Assembly (NCBI RefSeq): GCF_000832985.1
Contig: NZ_CP009920.1
Coordinates: 1-64,000 of the forward strand
Source of the DNA: Priestia megaterium NBRC 15308 = ATCC 14581
Lineage (GTDB): Bacteria; Bacillota; Bacilli; Bacillales; Bacillaceae_H
Direction of reading: 5' to 3'
DNA: 64,000 bases
Made by a program: the position numbers and the translations under genes. Each line of letters starts with the position of its first letter. The stretch's first letter is position 1. Under the pieces are notes generated by a model. It did no database searches, had not been told where the DNA came from, and saw only the letters and a list, made by a program, of their open reading frames with translations. Positions 8,191 through 16,760 of this stretch are shown piece after piece.

Positions 8191-8547
8191 ATGTTAAGCA
8201 GATTAGCTCAACTCAGGAAAGAAAAAAAATGGTCTCTTCAATATACAGCTGACCAGCTTGAAATTGCTAAAAGCACCTACGCAGGATACGAATCTGGCTA
8301 TCGTCGTCCTTCTCTTGAAGCACTCGTTACAATCGCAGAACTATTTGATACATCAACAGACTACTTGCTAGGTAAGGAAAAGGAACCTCACTCTCTTTCA
8401 GATGCACCCATCGAATTAACATCGCCTCAAACTCATACGATTACGGTCGACGGTGCGGAACTATCTCAAGAAGAAATTCAGCAGCTGACGGCTTTTATTC
8501 GTGCTAAAAGACAAATTGAAAAAGAAACTGCACCTTCTTCAATTTAA
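8191..8547 (+). CDS. ansR: AnsR-type HTH repressor
   Basis: 118 residues, matching the length of B. subtilis AnsR. An Xre/Cro-type helix-turn-helix fills residues 3-58 (YTADQLEIAKSTYAGYESG), followed by a DTSTDYLLGK hinge typical of this class and a variable C-terminal part for dimerisation or ligand sensing. Divergent from ansAB, as in B. subtilis where AnsR represses the operon and aspartate relieves it. The start follows AAAGGAG. Confidence 0.92.
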   Translation: MLSRLAQLRKEKKWSLQYTADQLEIAKSTYAGYESGYRRPSLEALVTIAELFDTSTDYLLGKEKEPHSLSDAPIELTSPQTHTITVDGAELSQEEIQQLTAFIRAKRQIEKETAPSSI

Positions 8548-8548
8548 A

Positions 8549-8579
8549 GAAGATTAGAAGCAGGGCGCTTCTAATCTTC
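8549..8579. terminator. Hairpin at convergent gene ends
   Basis: A perfect 13-bp stem (GAAGATTAGAAGC with its complement) directly after the ansR stop; it overlaps the stop codon of the convergent gene at 8571. No strong T-tract. Confidence 0.65.
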
Positions 8580-8963
8580 TAGCTGCATTTCTAAATACCC
8601 TACTACTTCTTTTGTTATTTCCTCTTCTGTTTCTTCCAGCAGCTCGCCGGTTATCTTGCTGCCTGGGAGCTTCCTCGAAGAACGGATACCCCAAAACGTG
8701 CGTACACAGTGCCAGATAGGAATGAAAAGACTGTCTAAAAACTCATCTTTTTCCAAAATACCCACTTGAATAGTAGCGTGGTAACCGGGCTGAAAAGGAT
8801 TTTCTCCTTCACGGATCACTTCTACAGAAATCTCCATCCCTTTTTTTTCAAAAGCTTCTTTATATTGTGCATATATTGATTTGAGAAGTTCTTGCATAGA
8901 TTTTTCAACTGTATGTATATGTTGTTCTAACTGCGGCGTAAATTGTTTTGCTGTGTATTCCAT
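8571..8963 (-). CDS. Conserved hypothetical protein
   Basis: 130 residues, acidic, soluble. An N-terminal helical stretch (about 10-45) precedes a beta-rich core (ISVEVIREGE, YHATIQVGI) and a C-terminal acidic helix (EETEEEITKEVV). No motif or family is recognised. A GAGGGAAA site lies before the start. Its last codons lie inside the hairpin shared with ansR. Confidence 0.65.
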   Translation of the reverse strand: MEYTAKQFTPQLEQHIHTVEKSMQELLKSIYAQYKEAFEKKGMEISVEVIREGENPFQPGYHATIQVGILEKDEFLDSLFIPIWHCVRTFWGIRSSRKLPGSKITGELLEETEEEITKEVVGYLEMQLED

Positions 8964-9052
8964 CTATTTCCCTCTTCTTTCCGTTCCCTATCCCTTATTT
9001 TAGCGACTTTCATTTTATTGTATCATAAGAAAAGCTTTTATCTGTCTAGCAG

Positions 9053-9084
9053 AAAACCCCGCTTTTTTATAGAAAAGCGGGGTT
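9053..9084 (-). terminator. Intrinsic terminator of the small zinc-ribbon gene
   Basis: Stem AACCCCGCTTTT/AAAAGCGGGGTT, with U residues after the stem on the minus strand, 26 bp downstream of the stop codon. Confidence 0.85.
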
Positions 9085-9109
9085 CATACATACCTTTATT
9101 AGCAATAGC

Positions 9110-9280
9110 CTACATTGCTTTATCTTGTTTAGAAGATGATTTTAATTTCTTATTTTTAGTTGGATCTGGCTCATTAGAAGACATGATGATGTTTCCTTCG
9201 CCGTTGCACACTTTGCACTTTATCAATCCAAATTTCTTACCGGCTCCTTGGCATTGTGGACAAACATATCGAATTGGCAT
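9110..9280 (-). CDS. Small zinc-ribbon protein
   Basis: 56 residues encoded on the minus strand (starts MPIRYVCPQC). Two CxxC knuckles, C7-PQ-C10 and C22-KV-C25, each followed by a Gly-rich turn (CQGAGK, CNGEG), resemble half of the DnaJ CxxCxGxG zinc domain. The tail is basic and Lys-rich. A GGAAGG site precedes the ATG. It probably binds one zinc ion; the target is unknown. It has its own terminator and is bounded on both sides by non-coding DNA. Confidence 0.8.
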   Translation of the reverse strand: MPIRYVCPQCQGAGKKFGLIKCKVCNGEGNIIMSSNEPDPTKNKKLKSSSKQDKAM

Positions 9281-9566
9281 AAACTGTACCTTCCTTCTTT
9301 CTAATTTATACCTGCGCCTTAAAAGCGCCTGTGGCTAGTTTATAGTTTTATTATAAGTTGTACAATCCACCCTATCAAGACGTGCCAAATTGCACATCTT
9401 TAATGGCAAGAAATCCTTCTTTTCTAAAATTCACCTGAAAAATGAGTCGATAGACAGGAAAATTTCTTTTCTTGTCAAAAGGCAATACGTCAGAGGAAGT
9501 TTCTTATTGGATATAATTAGCGATTGTTTGCGCTGAAAATTTTGCGCTTTTTCGCGAAGTTATAGG

Positions 9567-11057
9567 TTAAACAACCGTTTTATCTCGAATTTCTTTTGAA
9601 ATGGTTACGTCTTTCCAAAGCTGTTCGTATTTATAACCCGTTAAACTTTCACAAACCGCTTTCGCTTCAGGAGTAACGTCTTTCGCTCGGCCTCCCTTTT
9701 TTCTTCTTTGAATTTCAGTTAATAAGATTTTGTGATTTTCCGGACTTATTTTAAACCATATGGTTGCGATAATTCCAGCGAGAATCAAAATAGTAGGTAC
9801 AATCATGAACAGCTTTTGCAAGCCGGCTAGCGTAGACGCTGACTGCTCGGCGTTTGGTACATAGCCAATATCCTTTAAGGCAACACCAACAAGAAAAATC
9901 GCAAGCGCCTGAGAAGATTTTCGAATAAACGACATCAGCCCTGCATACACGCCTTCTCTTCTTTTTGTCGTAATCATTTCATCTACATCTGATACGAACG
10001 GCAGTACATTCCATGGAATCATAATCGCTCCAGAATGACCGCTTCCTAAGAAAAATGCTGCTAAGTAAATAAGAACTAAAGAGCTGTCTGTTGTTAGGAA
10101 ACTGAATAAAACAATGCCCGTTCCCCAGATGATCATGCTGAAGTTATAGGTTAATTTATTTCCTAACTTAATGGCTATGTACGTAACAAGAGGAATAAAT
10201 AGCACTTGTGTAATTTGCACAAAGCTTAGGGTGTCTGCATAAATAGCTTCGCGCAGCATGTAATAGGCAATAAAATAAAAGAAAAGAGCATTAAATACAT
10301 CCATTGCAATGTAAGATGCTAAGTACATGGCAAGATACACGTTAAACGACTTATTTTTAAATGCACTTCCAAAACTGATAAAAAGCTGCTTAAATTCTAA
10401 CCAAAATCCGCTTTTCTTTTTTCGTTCCACTACTTCTCCGCTATCCCAAGTTCCTTTATAGACAAAAATCCATGGAAGAGCAAAAAGAAGACCAAAGATA
10501 ATGCCCATGATTAAATATCCTTGTCCACCTGGAAACGCATCAATGATTCGTTTTGGGAAGAAAGCGCCTAAAAATGAAGCGCCTTGTGAAAAGACCATGC
10601 GTATTCCCGTCATTTTTGAACGAATACTATAATCTGTCGTCATCTCCGCTGCTAGCGTATTGTAAGGAACCATGACCATACCAAACGCCGTGTTAAATAA
10701 AAGATAAGCTAAGATAAAATAGGTGTATTTGAACATATGCGAGCCTTCAATAGGAATCCACAGCATACTGAACGTGATAGCAACTGGAATGATTCCAAAA
10801 AGAAAAAAGACTCTTCTTCGTCCTTTTTTTGTCTGAAGATGATCAGATATGTACCCAATGGTTGGATCTAACAAAGCATCCCACACTTTTCCAAGAGCTA
10901 CAATCGTTCCTGCTTCTACAGGAGAAAGCCCGACTACATCCGTTAAAAAAACCATAAATAATGTGCCGATAATAAAAAAGGATCCTCCGCCAAACAAATC
11001 CCCAAATCCATACGCTACCATATTACGAAAGCGCACTTGTTTTGTTTTCCCTTGCAT
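9567..11057 (-). CDS. GPH-family sugar:cation symporter (MFS)
   Basis: 496 residues with about 12 membrane segments. N-terminal GFGDLFGGGSFFIIG and the loop GKVWDALLDPTIGYISD followed by KKGRRR are hallmarks of the glycoside-pentoside-hexuronide:cation symporter family (MelB, XylP, YnaJ relatives). A second characteristic stretch, VMVPYNTLAAEMT, lies near the fifth helix. It would import a glycoside or sugar acid with Na+ or H+. No sugar hydrolase is adjacent, so the substrate is open. The start follows a GGGGGAGGG site. Confidence 0.88.
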   Translation of the reverse strand: MQGKTKQVRFRNMVAYGFGDLFGGGSFFIIGTLFMVFLTDVVGLSPVEAGTIVALGKVWDALLDPTIGYISDHLQTKKGRRRVFFLFGIIPVAITFSMLWIPIEGSHMFKYTYFILAYLLFNTAFGMVMVPYNTLAAEMTTDYSIRSKMTGIRMVFSQGASFLGAFFPKRIIDAFPGGQGYLIMGIIFGLLFALPWIFVYKGTWDSGEVVERKKKSGFWLEFKQLFISFGSAFKNKSFNVYLAMYLASYIAMDVFNALFFYFIAYYMLREAIYADTLSFVQITQVLFIPLVTYIAIKLGNKLTYNFSMIIWGTGIVLFSFLTTDSSLVLIYLAAFFLGSGHSGAIMIPWNVLPFVSDVDEMITTKRREGVYAGLMSFIRKSSQALAIFLVGVALKDIGYVPNAEQSASTLAGLQKLFMIVPTILILAGIIATIWFKISPENHKILLTEIQRRKKGGRAKDVTPEAKAVCESLTGYKYEQLWKDVTISKEIRDKTVV

Positions 11058-11243
11058 ATGCAGCCCTCCCCCTGAGTAAATAGACTAGCTTCCTTTGTTA
11101 TTCACTTTTTTCTATTTTACTAAACTACCCCTTGAAAAATAAGGAATATGTCACCTTTTCTACTCAAAAGAATAAGATACTTCTTGATCATATAAATAGA
11201 AAAAGCGCTGGGTAAACCGTTCTTTTTTATACTCTATTATAAG

Positions 11244-11271
11244 TTGACTTTTTGTTCACAGCTGTTATAAT
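11244..11271 (+). promoter_or_regulatory. Sigma-A promoter of the ArsR/YdcZ operon
   Basis: TTGACT (11244-11249), 16-bp spacer, TATAAT (11266-11271). TTCAAC occurs twice just downstream (11272-11277 and near 11292), possibly contacts of the encoded ArsR-type regulator. Confidence 0.6.
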
Positions 11272-11331
11272 TCAACGCATTGCTTGTTATTCAACTATAA
11301 AATGCAAACTTGAACATTTGACATCTGAGCT

Positions 11332-11667
11332 GTGACGAATAAAATAATAAGTATGAAACCTATTGATATCTTTAAAGCATTATCTAATGAAACTCGATTA
11401 AATATATTGGAGTGGTTAAAAGAACCTGAAAAGCATTTTAAAGACAAACAAGCACATTTGCCTAAGGAGGTCAGCAGCAGAGGCGGTGTTTGCGTGGGAG
11501 ATATTCAGGAAAAAGCTCAGCTGTCTCAGTCCACAGTGTCTAGTTATCTTTCCATGATGCAAAAAGCAGGTTTGTTAGAGTCAATTCGGCACGGTCAATG
11601 GACATACTATCGCCGAAATGAAGAAACGCTTCAAGAGCTTTCTTCATTCTTACGAAAAAAACTTTAA
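11332..11667 (+). CDS. ArsR-family regulator
   Basis: 111 residues if started at GTG 11332; ATG 11353 (MKPIDIFKAL) would also do, and neither has a strong ribosome site. The winged-helix core is clear: FKALSNETRLNILEWL, then recognition helix QLSQSTVSSYLSMMQKAGLL and wing RHGQWTYYRR. One cysteine sits in GGVCVGDI where metal sensors carry CxC, so the classic metal site is incomplete. It heads a likely operon with two YdcZ-type membrane proteins and probably controls it. Confidence 0.88.
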   Translation: MTNKIISMKPIDIFKALSNETRLNILEWLKEPEKHFKDKQAHLPKEVSSRGGVCVGDIQEKAQLSQSTVSSYLSMMQKAGLLESIRHGQWTYYRRNEETLQELSSFLRKKL

Positions 11668-11737
11668 CGAGTTTTTTTCATTCAGTATATCTATTTTTCT
11701 AGATATACAAATATAAAGAAATATTGGAGTGATAAAC

Positions 11738-12166
11738 GTGAAGTTGTTGGTTTATTTGGTTGCGGTTCTAGGCGGCGCTGCTTTAAGTATGGAAGGCGCT
11801 ATTGCCGGAGAACTTGGAAAAACAGTGGGGAAACTTGAAAGCAGTTATTATATTTTTATCATGGGAACGCTCATTTTAGGTCTGACCACTTTATTTGCTG
11901 GAAAAGGAGATCTACCTTACGTCTTAAAAGCACCTAAGTGGAATTTAACCGGCGGTTTATTAGGTACGGTTTATTTAACAATTCTAGTAATTAGTATCCC
12001 CTTTATTGGAATTGGGGTTTCAATGGTTGCTGTTATTGTGGGTCAAATGATTACAAGCATGATCATTGAGCATTTTGGTTGGCTTGGCAGCAGTAAAATT
12101 AAAATTAACAAAGAACGCGTAATGGCTATTGTATGTATGGGAATTGCGCTTGTACTTATTTTCTAG
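11738..12166 (+). CDS. YdcZ-type (DUF606) DMT half-transporter A
   Basis: 142 residues, four to five membrane segments, with the family patterns GAALSMEGAIAGELGK near the start and GVSMVAVIVGQMITSMIIEHFGWLG in the second half. These small proteins belong to the drug/metabolite transporter superfamily and act as paired subunits. GTG at 11738 is chosen because TTGGAG lies 8 nt before it; GTG 11729 would overlap that site. It is followed 12 bp later by its homologue. Confidence 0.85.
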   Translation: MKLLVYLVAVLGGAALSMEGAIAGELGKTVGKLESSYYIFIMGTLILGLTTLFAGKGDLPYVLKAPKWNLTGGLLGTVYLTILVISIPFIGIGVSMVAVIVGQMITSMIIEHFGWLGSSKIKINKERVMAIVCMGIALVLIF

Positions 12167-12178
12167 GAGGGTTTTACG

Positions 12179-12631
12179 ATGAGTTTATTGATGGTGATAC
12201 TTACCTTAATAGGAGGATTAACGCTAAGCGCTCAGTCTTCTATTAACGGGACACTAAGTAAAAAAACAGGTACGTTTGAAACAGCTTTTTTAACCTTTGC
12301 GACAGGTGCCATGATTTTAACAATTGTCGTTGTGTTCTTTGGTCAAGGAAACATTCTCTCGGTTTTCGATGTCCCTAAATGGCAGCTTACCTGCGCTTTA
12401 TTCGGAGCATCTTATTTATTTCTAACGGTTTTAGCTGTACCTAAAATTGGTGTGACAGCAGCTAATATCTCAACTGTTATCGGTCAGTTATTTGCAAGTA
12501 TGATTATCGACCATTTTGGCTGGTTTGGAAGCAAGGAAGTATCCTTTGATCTATCCCGCTGGATTGGTGTAGCATTTATGTTATTAGCTCTTTATTTTAT
12601 TTTTAAAAGCAATAAGAAAACAGCAGCATAA
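12179..12631 (+). CDS. YdcZ-type (DUF606) DMT half-transporter B
   Basis: 150 residues, four to five membrane segments, homologous to the preceding gene: GLTLSAQSSINGTLSKK corresponds to its N-terminal motif and GVTAANISTVIGQLFASMIIDHFGWFG to its second. The end is basic (SNKKTAA). AGGAGG lies just before the start. The two genes presumably form an antiparallel hetero-dimer that moves a small solute, under the linked ArsR-type regulator. Substrate unknown. Confidence 0.85.
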   Translation: MSLLMVILTLIGGLTLSAQSSINGTLSKKTGTFETAFLTFATGAMILTIVVVFFGQGNILSVFDVPKWQLTCALFGASYLFLTVLAVPKIGVTAANISTVIGQLFASMIIDHFGWFGSKEVSFDLSRWIGVAFMLLALYFIFKSNKKTAA

Positions 12632-12641
12632 AATGTTCATG

Positions 12642-12688
12642 AAAATAGCCAAGTTCCCCTATGTAAAGGCGCACTTGGCTATTTTTTG
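12642..12688 (+). terminator. Intrinsic terminator of the YdcZ operon
   Basis: Stem AAAATAGCCAAGT/ACTTGGCTATTTT followed by T residues, shortly after the stop at 12631. Confidence 0.9.
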
Positions 12689-12871
12689 TACGTAAACCAC
12701 ATTTGAATTTTTAATCAATTATTTAGAACATATTTTATTTAAACTAAATTGATTTTAAATAAGGTAAATTCCACAAAAAAATTGTGCATACCTTCCTGCC
12801 TTTGTTCAAAAGATAAAGAGGCAGATTTAGAAAATCAGCTACATAAACGAACAGGTAAGGTGGGTTTTTTC

Positions 12872-13327
12872 GTGGGAAAATTTTTATTTTTAGCAGCATT
12901 TGTCTTTTTTTGTTTTACGCTTTCCATTTCCGCAGAAGAAAATATACCAGAAGAAAATATAGAATCACACGTAAGTCAGCCTGTTGTAAAAGATTTTATT
13001 TATCAATCTCTTGAACCTTGGGTACATCAAGATATTACTTCTCATTATGAGAAGGTTTACGGTAAACAGCATAAAAAAGTAAAAGTTCGACCTATTAAAA
13101 AAGATGATATCGGGATACAAATGGGTGAAATACAGCCCGGCAAAGGCGGTAAGTTCACTCATATTGTGCGGGTGAAAATCTTAAACTTAAAAGTAAAACC
13201 CGAGGGAGAAGATGAATTTTTTGCAACGGATACGCTTATTTATAAAGTGAATATCAACGAACTTTCTGCTGAAAATGATGTAGAAAACGTCGTAAAACTA
13301 CTCGAGTATAAACATCAAGAAAGATAA
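12872..13327 (+). CDS. Secreted protein, possibly DUF3888-like
   Basis: 151 residues from GTG 12872, which has AAGGTGG about 7 nt upstream and begins a clean signal peptide (hydrophobic FLFLAAFVFFCFTL, cleavage near ISA-EE). An in-frame extension upstream to 12749 has no ribosome site and would bury the signal. The mature part has VVKDFIYQSLEPWVHQDI, a central YGKQ turn and alternating beta strands (FTHIVRVKILNLKV), reminiscent of DUF3888 proteins of Bacillus; this match is from memory only. Function unknown. Confidence 0.65.
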   Translation: MGKFLFLAAFVFFCFTLSISAEENIPEENIESHVSQPVVKDFIYQSLEPWVHQDITSHYEKVYGKQHKKVKVRPIKKDDIGIQMGEIQPGKGGKFTHIVRVKILNLKVKPEGEDEFFATDTLIYKVNINELSAENDVENVVKLLEYKHQER

Positions 13328-13720
13328 AATTCCAACTCTCCCCCCTTTTGAAGGTATTTATTCCTCTATTCAAAAGGGGCTTTATTATGAAGCGCGTTTT
13401 CTCTTCACATATTTAGGGAATATAACTATCACTTATCCCCTAATTTTTTCATATTGCTAGTGCATAAGATATGAACTTGATAACTTTTTGTCGGTTTTTA
13501 TCTATTTTTGTAGGGTTTCCTGTAGGATGAAAAAGAAAGTAAAGCGCTTTAATTACCGTGACAGAAAGGTTGAGGATAGCTTTCCTGCATAACTGGAAAT
13601 CAATAGGCATTAAGAACTGCCTGTAACGACAAAAGTTGACAACCAAAGATTTCAGAATAATAATAATAAAGCAACAATGTTTAAATGAAAGACTTATTTT
13701 ACATGAAAGGTGTTAGTCAG
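13328..13720. other. 393-bp intergenic region
   Basis: Holds a terminator (13341-13384: CCCCTTTTGAA stem, then T-rich) and then an AT-rich leader of the permease gene. A palindrome AAAGCGCTTT (13541-13550) could be a poor cre site, with no support beyond shape. Short stems occur at about 13564-13620 but match no known riboswitch class. Translated fragments on both strands have no ribosome site. Confidence 0.5.
13341..13384 (+). terminator. Intrinsic terminator of the secreted-protein gene
   Basis: 11-bp stem CCCCTTTTGAA/TTCAAAAGGGG with a 16-nt loop and a T-rich tail. Confidence 0.85.
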
Positions 13721-15343
13721 ATGAACAATTTACATCGAAGAATGGGAACATTCGCGTTAACCATGACGGGACTTGGATCAATTATTGGTTCCGGCTGGTT
13801 ATTTGGAGCGTGGCGAGCAGCTCAAATTGCAGGGCCGGCTGCTATTTTATCATGGGTCATTGGAATGGTTGTTATTTTATTTATTGCACTTTCTTACAGT
13901 GAATTAGGATCCATGTTTCCCGAAGCCGGCGGGATGGTCAAGTATACGCAGTACTCACACGGTTCGTTTATTGGTTTTATCGCTGCTTGGGCAAACTGGA
14001 TTGCGATTGTATCCGTTATTCCAGTCGAAGCAGTAGCTTCTGTACAGTATATGAGTTCGTGGCCTTGGAAGTGGGCACAGTGGACAAGCCACCTCGTAGA
14101 AAAAGGAACGTTAACTGGCGAAGGATTAGCTATCGCTACTGTGCTATTGATTATTTACTTTTTACTGAATTATTGGACAGTTGGACTATTTTCCAAGGCC
14201 AACTCGTTAATCACTATTTTTAAAATTGTTATACCGGGACTTACAATTGGAGCACTTTTATTTGTCGGCTTTCACGGCGAGAACTTCACTTCTGGAAGCA
14301 GCATCGCACCAAACGGCTGGGCTAGTGTGCTAACAGCTGTTGCTACATCTGGAATTGTATTCGCTTTTAACGGCTTTCAAAGCCCTATTAATATGGCTGG
14401 AGAAGCAAAGAATCCTGGGAGATCTATTCCAATTGCGGTTGTAGGCTCAATTTTAGTGGCTACAGTCATTTATTTGCTTCTTCAAATTGCTTTTATCGGT
14501 GCGGTAAATCCTTCTGATATTGCGAAGGGATGGAGTCATTTAAATTTTAACTCTCCATTTGCAGATTTAGCCATTGCCCTTAACATTAACTGGCTTGTCA
14601 TTGTCCTGTATGCAGATGCGTTTGTTTCACCATCTGGAACAGGTATTACGTATACAGCTACTACTGCTCGAATGATTTATGGTATGGAACAAAATAAATA
14701 TTTGCCAAGTGTTCTAGGACGTCTTCATCCTATTTATGGTGTTCCGCGTCAAGCCATGTTTTTTAACTTAGCTGTTGCTCTTGTCTTTTTGTTTTTATTT
14801 CGGGGCTGGGGCGTGCTTGCTGAAATTATTTCAGTCGCTACGCTTATTTCTTACATTACAGGTCCTGTTACGGTTATGACGCTAAGACGAACTGGAAGCG
14901 ATTTATATCGTCCCCTTCGTTTAAAAGGATTAAGCATTATTGCGCCGCTCGGCTTTATTTTTGCTTCATTAACGCTATATTGGGCACGCTGGCCGCTAAC
15001 TGGACAAGTTTTGTTTATTATTTTAATCGGCCTGCCTATTTATTTTTATTATCAAGCAAAGGCTAAATGGAAGGGATTCCGCCAGAACTTCAAAGGTGGC
15101 GTATGGATGGTTGTATACTTACTGTGTATGATGACTATTTCATGGCTTGGAAGCGAAAAGTTTGGGGGCCTTAACGTTATTAAATATGGATGGGATATGG
15201 GAATTATTGTTGTTGTTTCTCTTCTCTTCTACACATGGGCTTTAAAAAGCGGCTTCAAAACAGAGTATTTAGAGAATGGAAGAAAAGTAAATGACAGCTT
15301 AAAAGCAGCAGCGGCTGAAACAGCCGCTTCCAAAGAGTCATAA
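13721..15343 (+). CDS. APC-superfamily amino acid permease, AspT/YveA-like
   Basis: 540 residues, about 12-14 membrane segments. The first helix carries GLGSIIGSGWLFGAWRAA, the APC substrate-site motif with the Gly-rich break; later landmarks are SYSELGSMFPEAGGMVKY and FAFNGFQSPINMAGEAKNPG. The W-L-F variant and overall spacing resemble B. subtilis YveA (aspartate:proton symporter) as remembered. It would import an acidic or related amino acid, which fits the nearby aspartase pathway only loosely (5 kb away). Start ATG 13721 has AAAGGTG 8 nt upstream; the upstream in-frame ATGs do not. Confidence 0.88.
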   Translation: MNNLHRRMGTFALTMTGLGSIIGSGWLFGAWRAAQIAGPAAILSWVIGMVVILFIALSYSELGSMFPEAGGMVKYTQYSHGSFIGFIAAWANWIAIVSVIPVEAVASVQYMSSWPWKWAQWTSHLVEKGTLTGEGLAIATVLLIIYFLLNYWTVGLFSKANSLITIFKIVIPGLTIGALLFVGFHGENFTSGSSIAPNGWASVLTAVATSGIVFAFNGFQSPINMAGEAKNPGRSIPIAVVGSILVATVIYLLLQIAFIGAVNPSDIAKGWSHLNFNSPFADLAIALNINWLVIVLYADAFVSPSGTGITYTATTARMIYGMEQNKYLPSVLGRLHPIYGVPRQAMFFNLAVALVFLFLFRGWGVLAEIISVATLISYITGPVTVMTLRRTGSDLYRPLRLKGLSIIAPLGFIFASLTLYWARWPLTGQVLFIILIGLPIYFYYQAKAKWKGFRQNFKGGVWMVVYLLCMMTISWLGSEKFGGLNVIKYGWDMGIIVVVSLLFYTWALKSGFKTEYLENGRKVNDSLKAAAAETAASKES

Positions 15344-15344
15344 C

Positions 15345-15375
15345 AAAAGCACCTTGCATGAGCAAGGTGCTTTTT
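15345..15375. terminator. Bidirectional terminator
   Basis: Stem AAAAGCACCTTGC/GCAAGGTGCTTTT between the convergent permease and Rrf2 genes. Confidence 0.9.
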
Positions 15376-15793
15376 AGTGAGCAGTTTTAACTTTTTTCAG
15401 CACGTCTTCGATCGTAATTTGATCTAAATGCCTAATTACACTTTGCTCACTCTCTGTAAAAATGTCGTCCATCACTGTCTGAATGTTTGATTTGACAATA
15501 CAGTCAGCGTCAGGGTCGCCGCTGCACCAGTGAGGCTTTAGCGTTCCTGTCGATATAACTCGGTAAATCACCCCAAGACTTATTTCAGCAGGGCTGCAGC
15601 CTAAAGTATAACCGCCGCCTAGCCCTTCTTTTGTCCGAACCAAGTTGTTTTTTCTGAGTGTACTCATTATTTTCCGAACCCGTGCAGGATTGGTACAGAT
15701 ATTATAAGCAATCGATTCACTGCTTGCTCGGTGATCTGGTAAATTTGCTAGGAACACTAAGCTGTGCACGGCAATGGTAAATTCACTGTTCAT
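15374..15793 (-). CDS. Rrf2-family regulator, YwnA-like
   Basis: 139 residues. Winged-helix N-terminal domain with ASSESIAYNICTNPARVRKIM recognition region and the wing KEGLGGGYTL. Two cysteines (Cys in HWCSGDPDADC) lie where Fe-S Rrf2 members carry ligands, but only two are present in the loop, so a cluster is doubtful; YwnA-type members act without one. It is transcribed alone, AAAGGTGG upstream of the start. Confidence 0.88.
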   Translation of the reverse strand: MNSEFTIAVHSLVFLANLPDHRASSESIAYNICTNPARVRKIMSTLRKNNLVRTKEGLGGGYTLGCSPAEISLGVIYRVISTGTLKPHWCSGDPDADCIVKSNIQTVMDDIFTESEQSVIRHLDQITIEDVLKKVKTAH

Positions 15794-15892
15794 CTTCCAT
15801 AAACCACCTTTTTTCTTTCTCTACTGTAACGTTAAGTGACACAGTTCAAAAAGTCAAGAGAGCAAGGAGGGAAAGAAGAAGTGTAGCTTTAT

Positions 15893-16537
15893 TTATTCAC
15901 GGTCCTCTTTTTCTATACTTTCTACTTCGTTAGCTGAGTTGATTTCAAGGTATACCGTCTTTTCTTTTAAACTGCCTTTTTCTTCTTTTTCAAAGTCAGT
16001 GCTTTTTTGATACGTTTTTTTGCCGCTTGGAACTTTTACCGTTATATGTTTGTTACTTTCTTCTATAAAAATACCCACAATTTTACGTTCGTCTCCATCT
16101 TGTTCATACACGCCATCTTTATCTGCTTTTGCTTTTGGAGTTAATTCAATACTAATTGCTTCTTGTTTAGCTGCGTCAATTTCAGCTTCTACTTCTTTAT
16201 TAAGCATATCTTTTAGCCGTGAGCCTTCCACTTCCATCCTAGAGCTTTTTGGTACTTTAACGAGTTGATCATCAATATTCAGCGTCATTTCTTTTTCAGC
16301 GTCTTTTTTTAACGTACCGATCAAGTCAAAATCTTCTTCTTTCCCCTCTTTAATGTCTGGGTCGTTGGAATACTGCTGTAGCTTTGTTAATTCTTGACGG
16401 TCTTCAATTGGTTTTTCCTCTGCTTTATGATTATCAGATTTTGTCTTGTTAGCTGGTTCACCTGAACAAGCTGCCGCACTTCCAATCATACATAGAGTGA
16501 CTAAGGACAGGATTCCTTTTGTTAGCTGTTTTTGCAT
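15893..16537 (-). CDS. Putative lipoprotein, Lys/Glu-rich
   Basis: 214 residues with signal peptide and lipobox SAAAC (lipid Cys about residue 24). A highly charged linker (about 25-75) is followed by two beta-rich repeats (DLIGTLKKDAEKEMTLNI ... and DERKIVGIFIEESNKHITV ...), each looking like a small OB or barrel strand set with KVPSSR or KVPSGKK. The repeat suggests a duplicated domain. No known family. AAAGGAG precedes the start; monocistronic. Confidence 0.75.
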   Translation of the reverse strand: MQKQLTKGILSLVTLCMIGSAAACSGEPANKTKSDNHKAEEKPIEDRQELTKLQQYSNDPDIKEGKEEDFDLIGTLKKDAEKEMTLNIDDQLVKVPKSSRMEVEGSRLKDMLNKEVEAEIDAAKQEAISIELTPKAKADKDGVYEQDGDERKIVGIFIEESNKHITVKVPSGKKTYQKSTDFEKEEKGSLKEKTVYLEINSANEVESIEKEDRE

Positions 16538-16614
16538 ATGTATTCTCCTTTTTCTTTTTTATTTCCACCTTTATACATATGTAAAACAAAAAAGTGAAAT
16601 ATAACTACATTACT

Positions 16615-16760
16615 CCAATCAACAGCTAGAAGCATCTACATACAGGAAACCTACGTTCACCCTACCAATGAAAAAATCCGAACGGGTTAAATTCTCTATC
16701 AAGAATCAAAACCGTTCGGATTTTCTTTTAACTAAAACACTTTTGTCCTAGCCTCTTTTT
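16615..16760 (-). repeat. Dispersed 3'-end repeat with terminator hairpin, copy A
   Basis: Read on the minus strand it begins at the stop codon of the 16760-17125 gene with AAAGAGGCTAGGACAAAAG, then a stem AAATCCGAACGG/CCGTTCGGATTT and a U-tract, then a tail that matches copy C (63721 on) over about 50 bp, including CAGCTAGAAGCA. Copies B (30928-31024) and C share the hairpin and 5' part. It serves as terminator for the gene before it. Confidence 0.8.

Noticed and set aside
12749-12871. Longer start for the secreted protein
   Set aside because: TTG start without ribosome site, and it would place 41 residues before a normal signal peptide.
13541-13550. AAAGCGCTTT as a cre site
   Set aside because: Only the centre matches; flanks differ from the consensus and no sugar gene is next to it.
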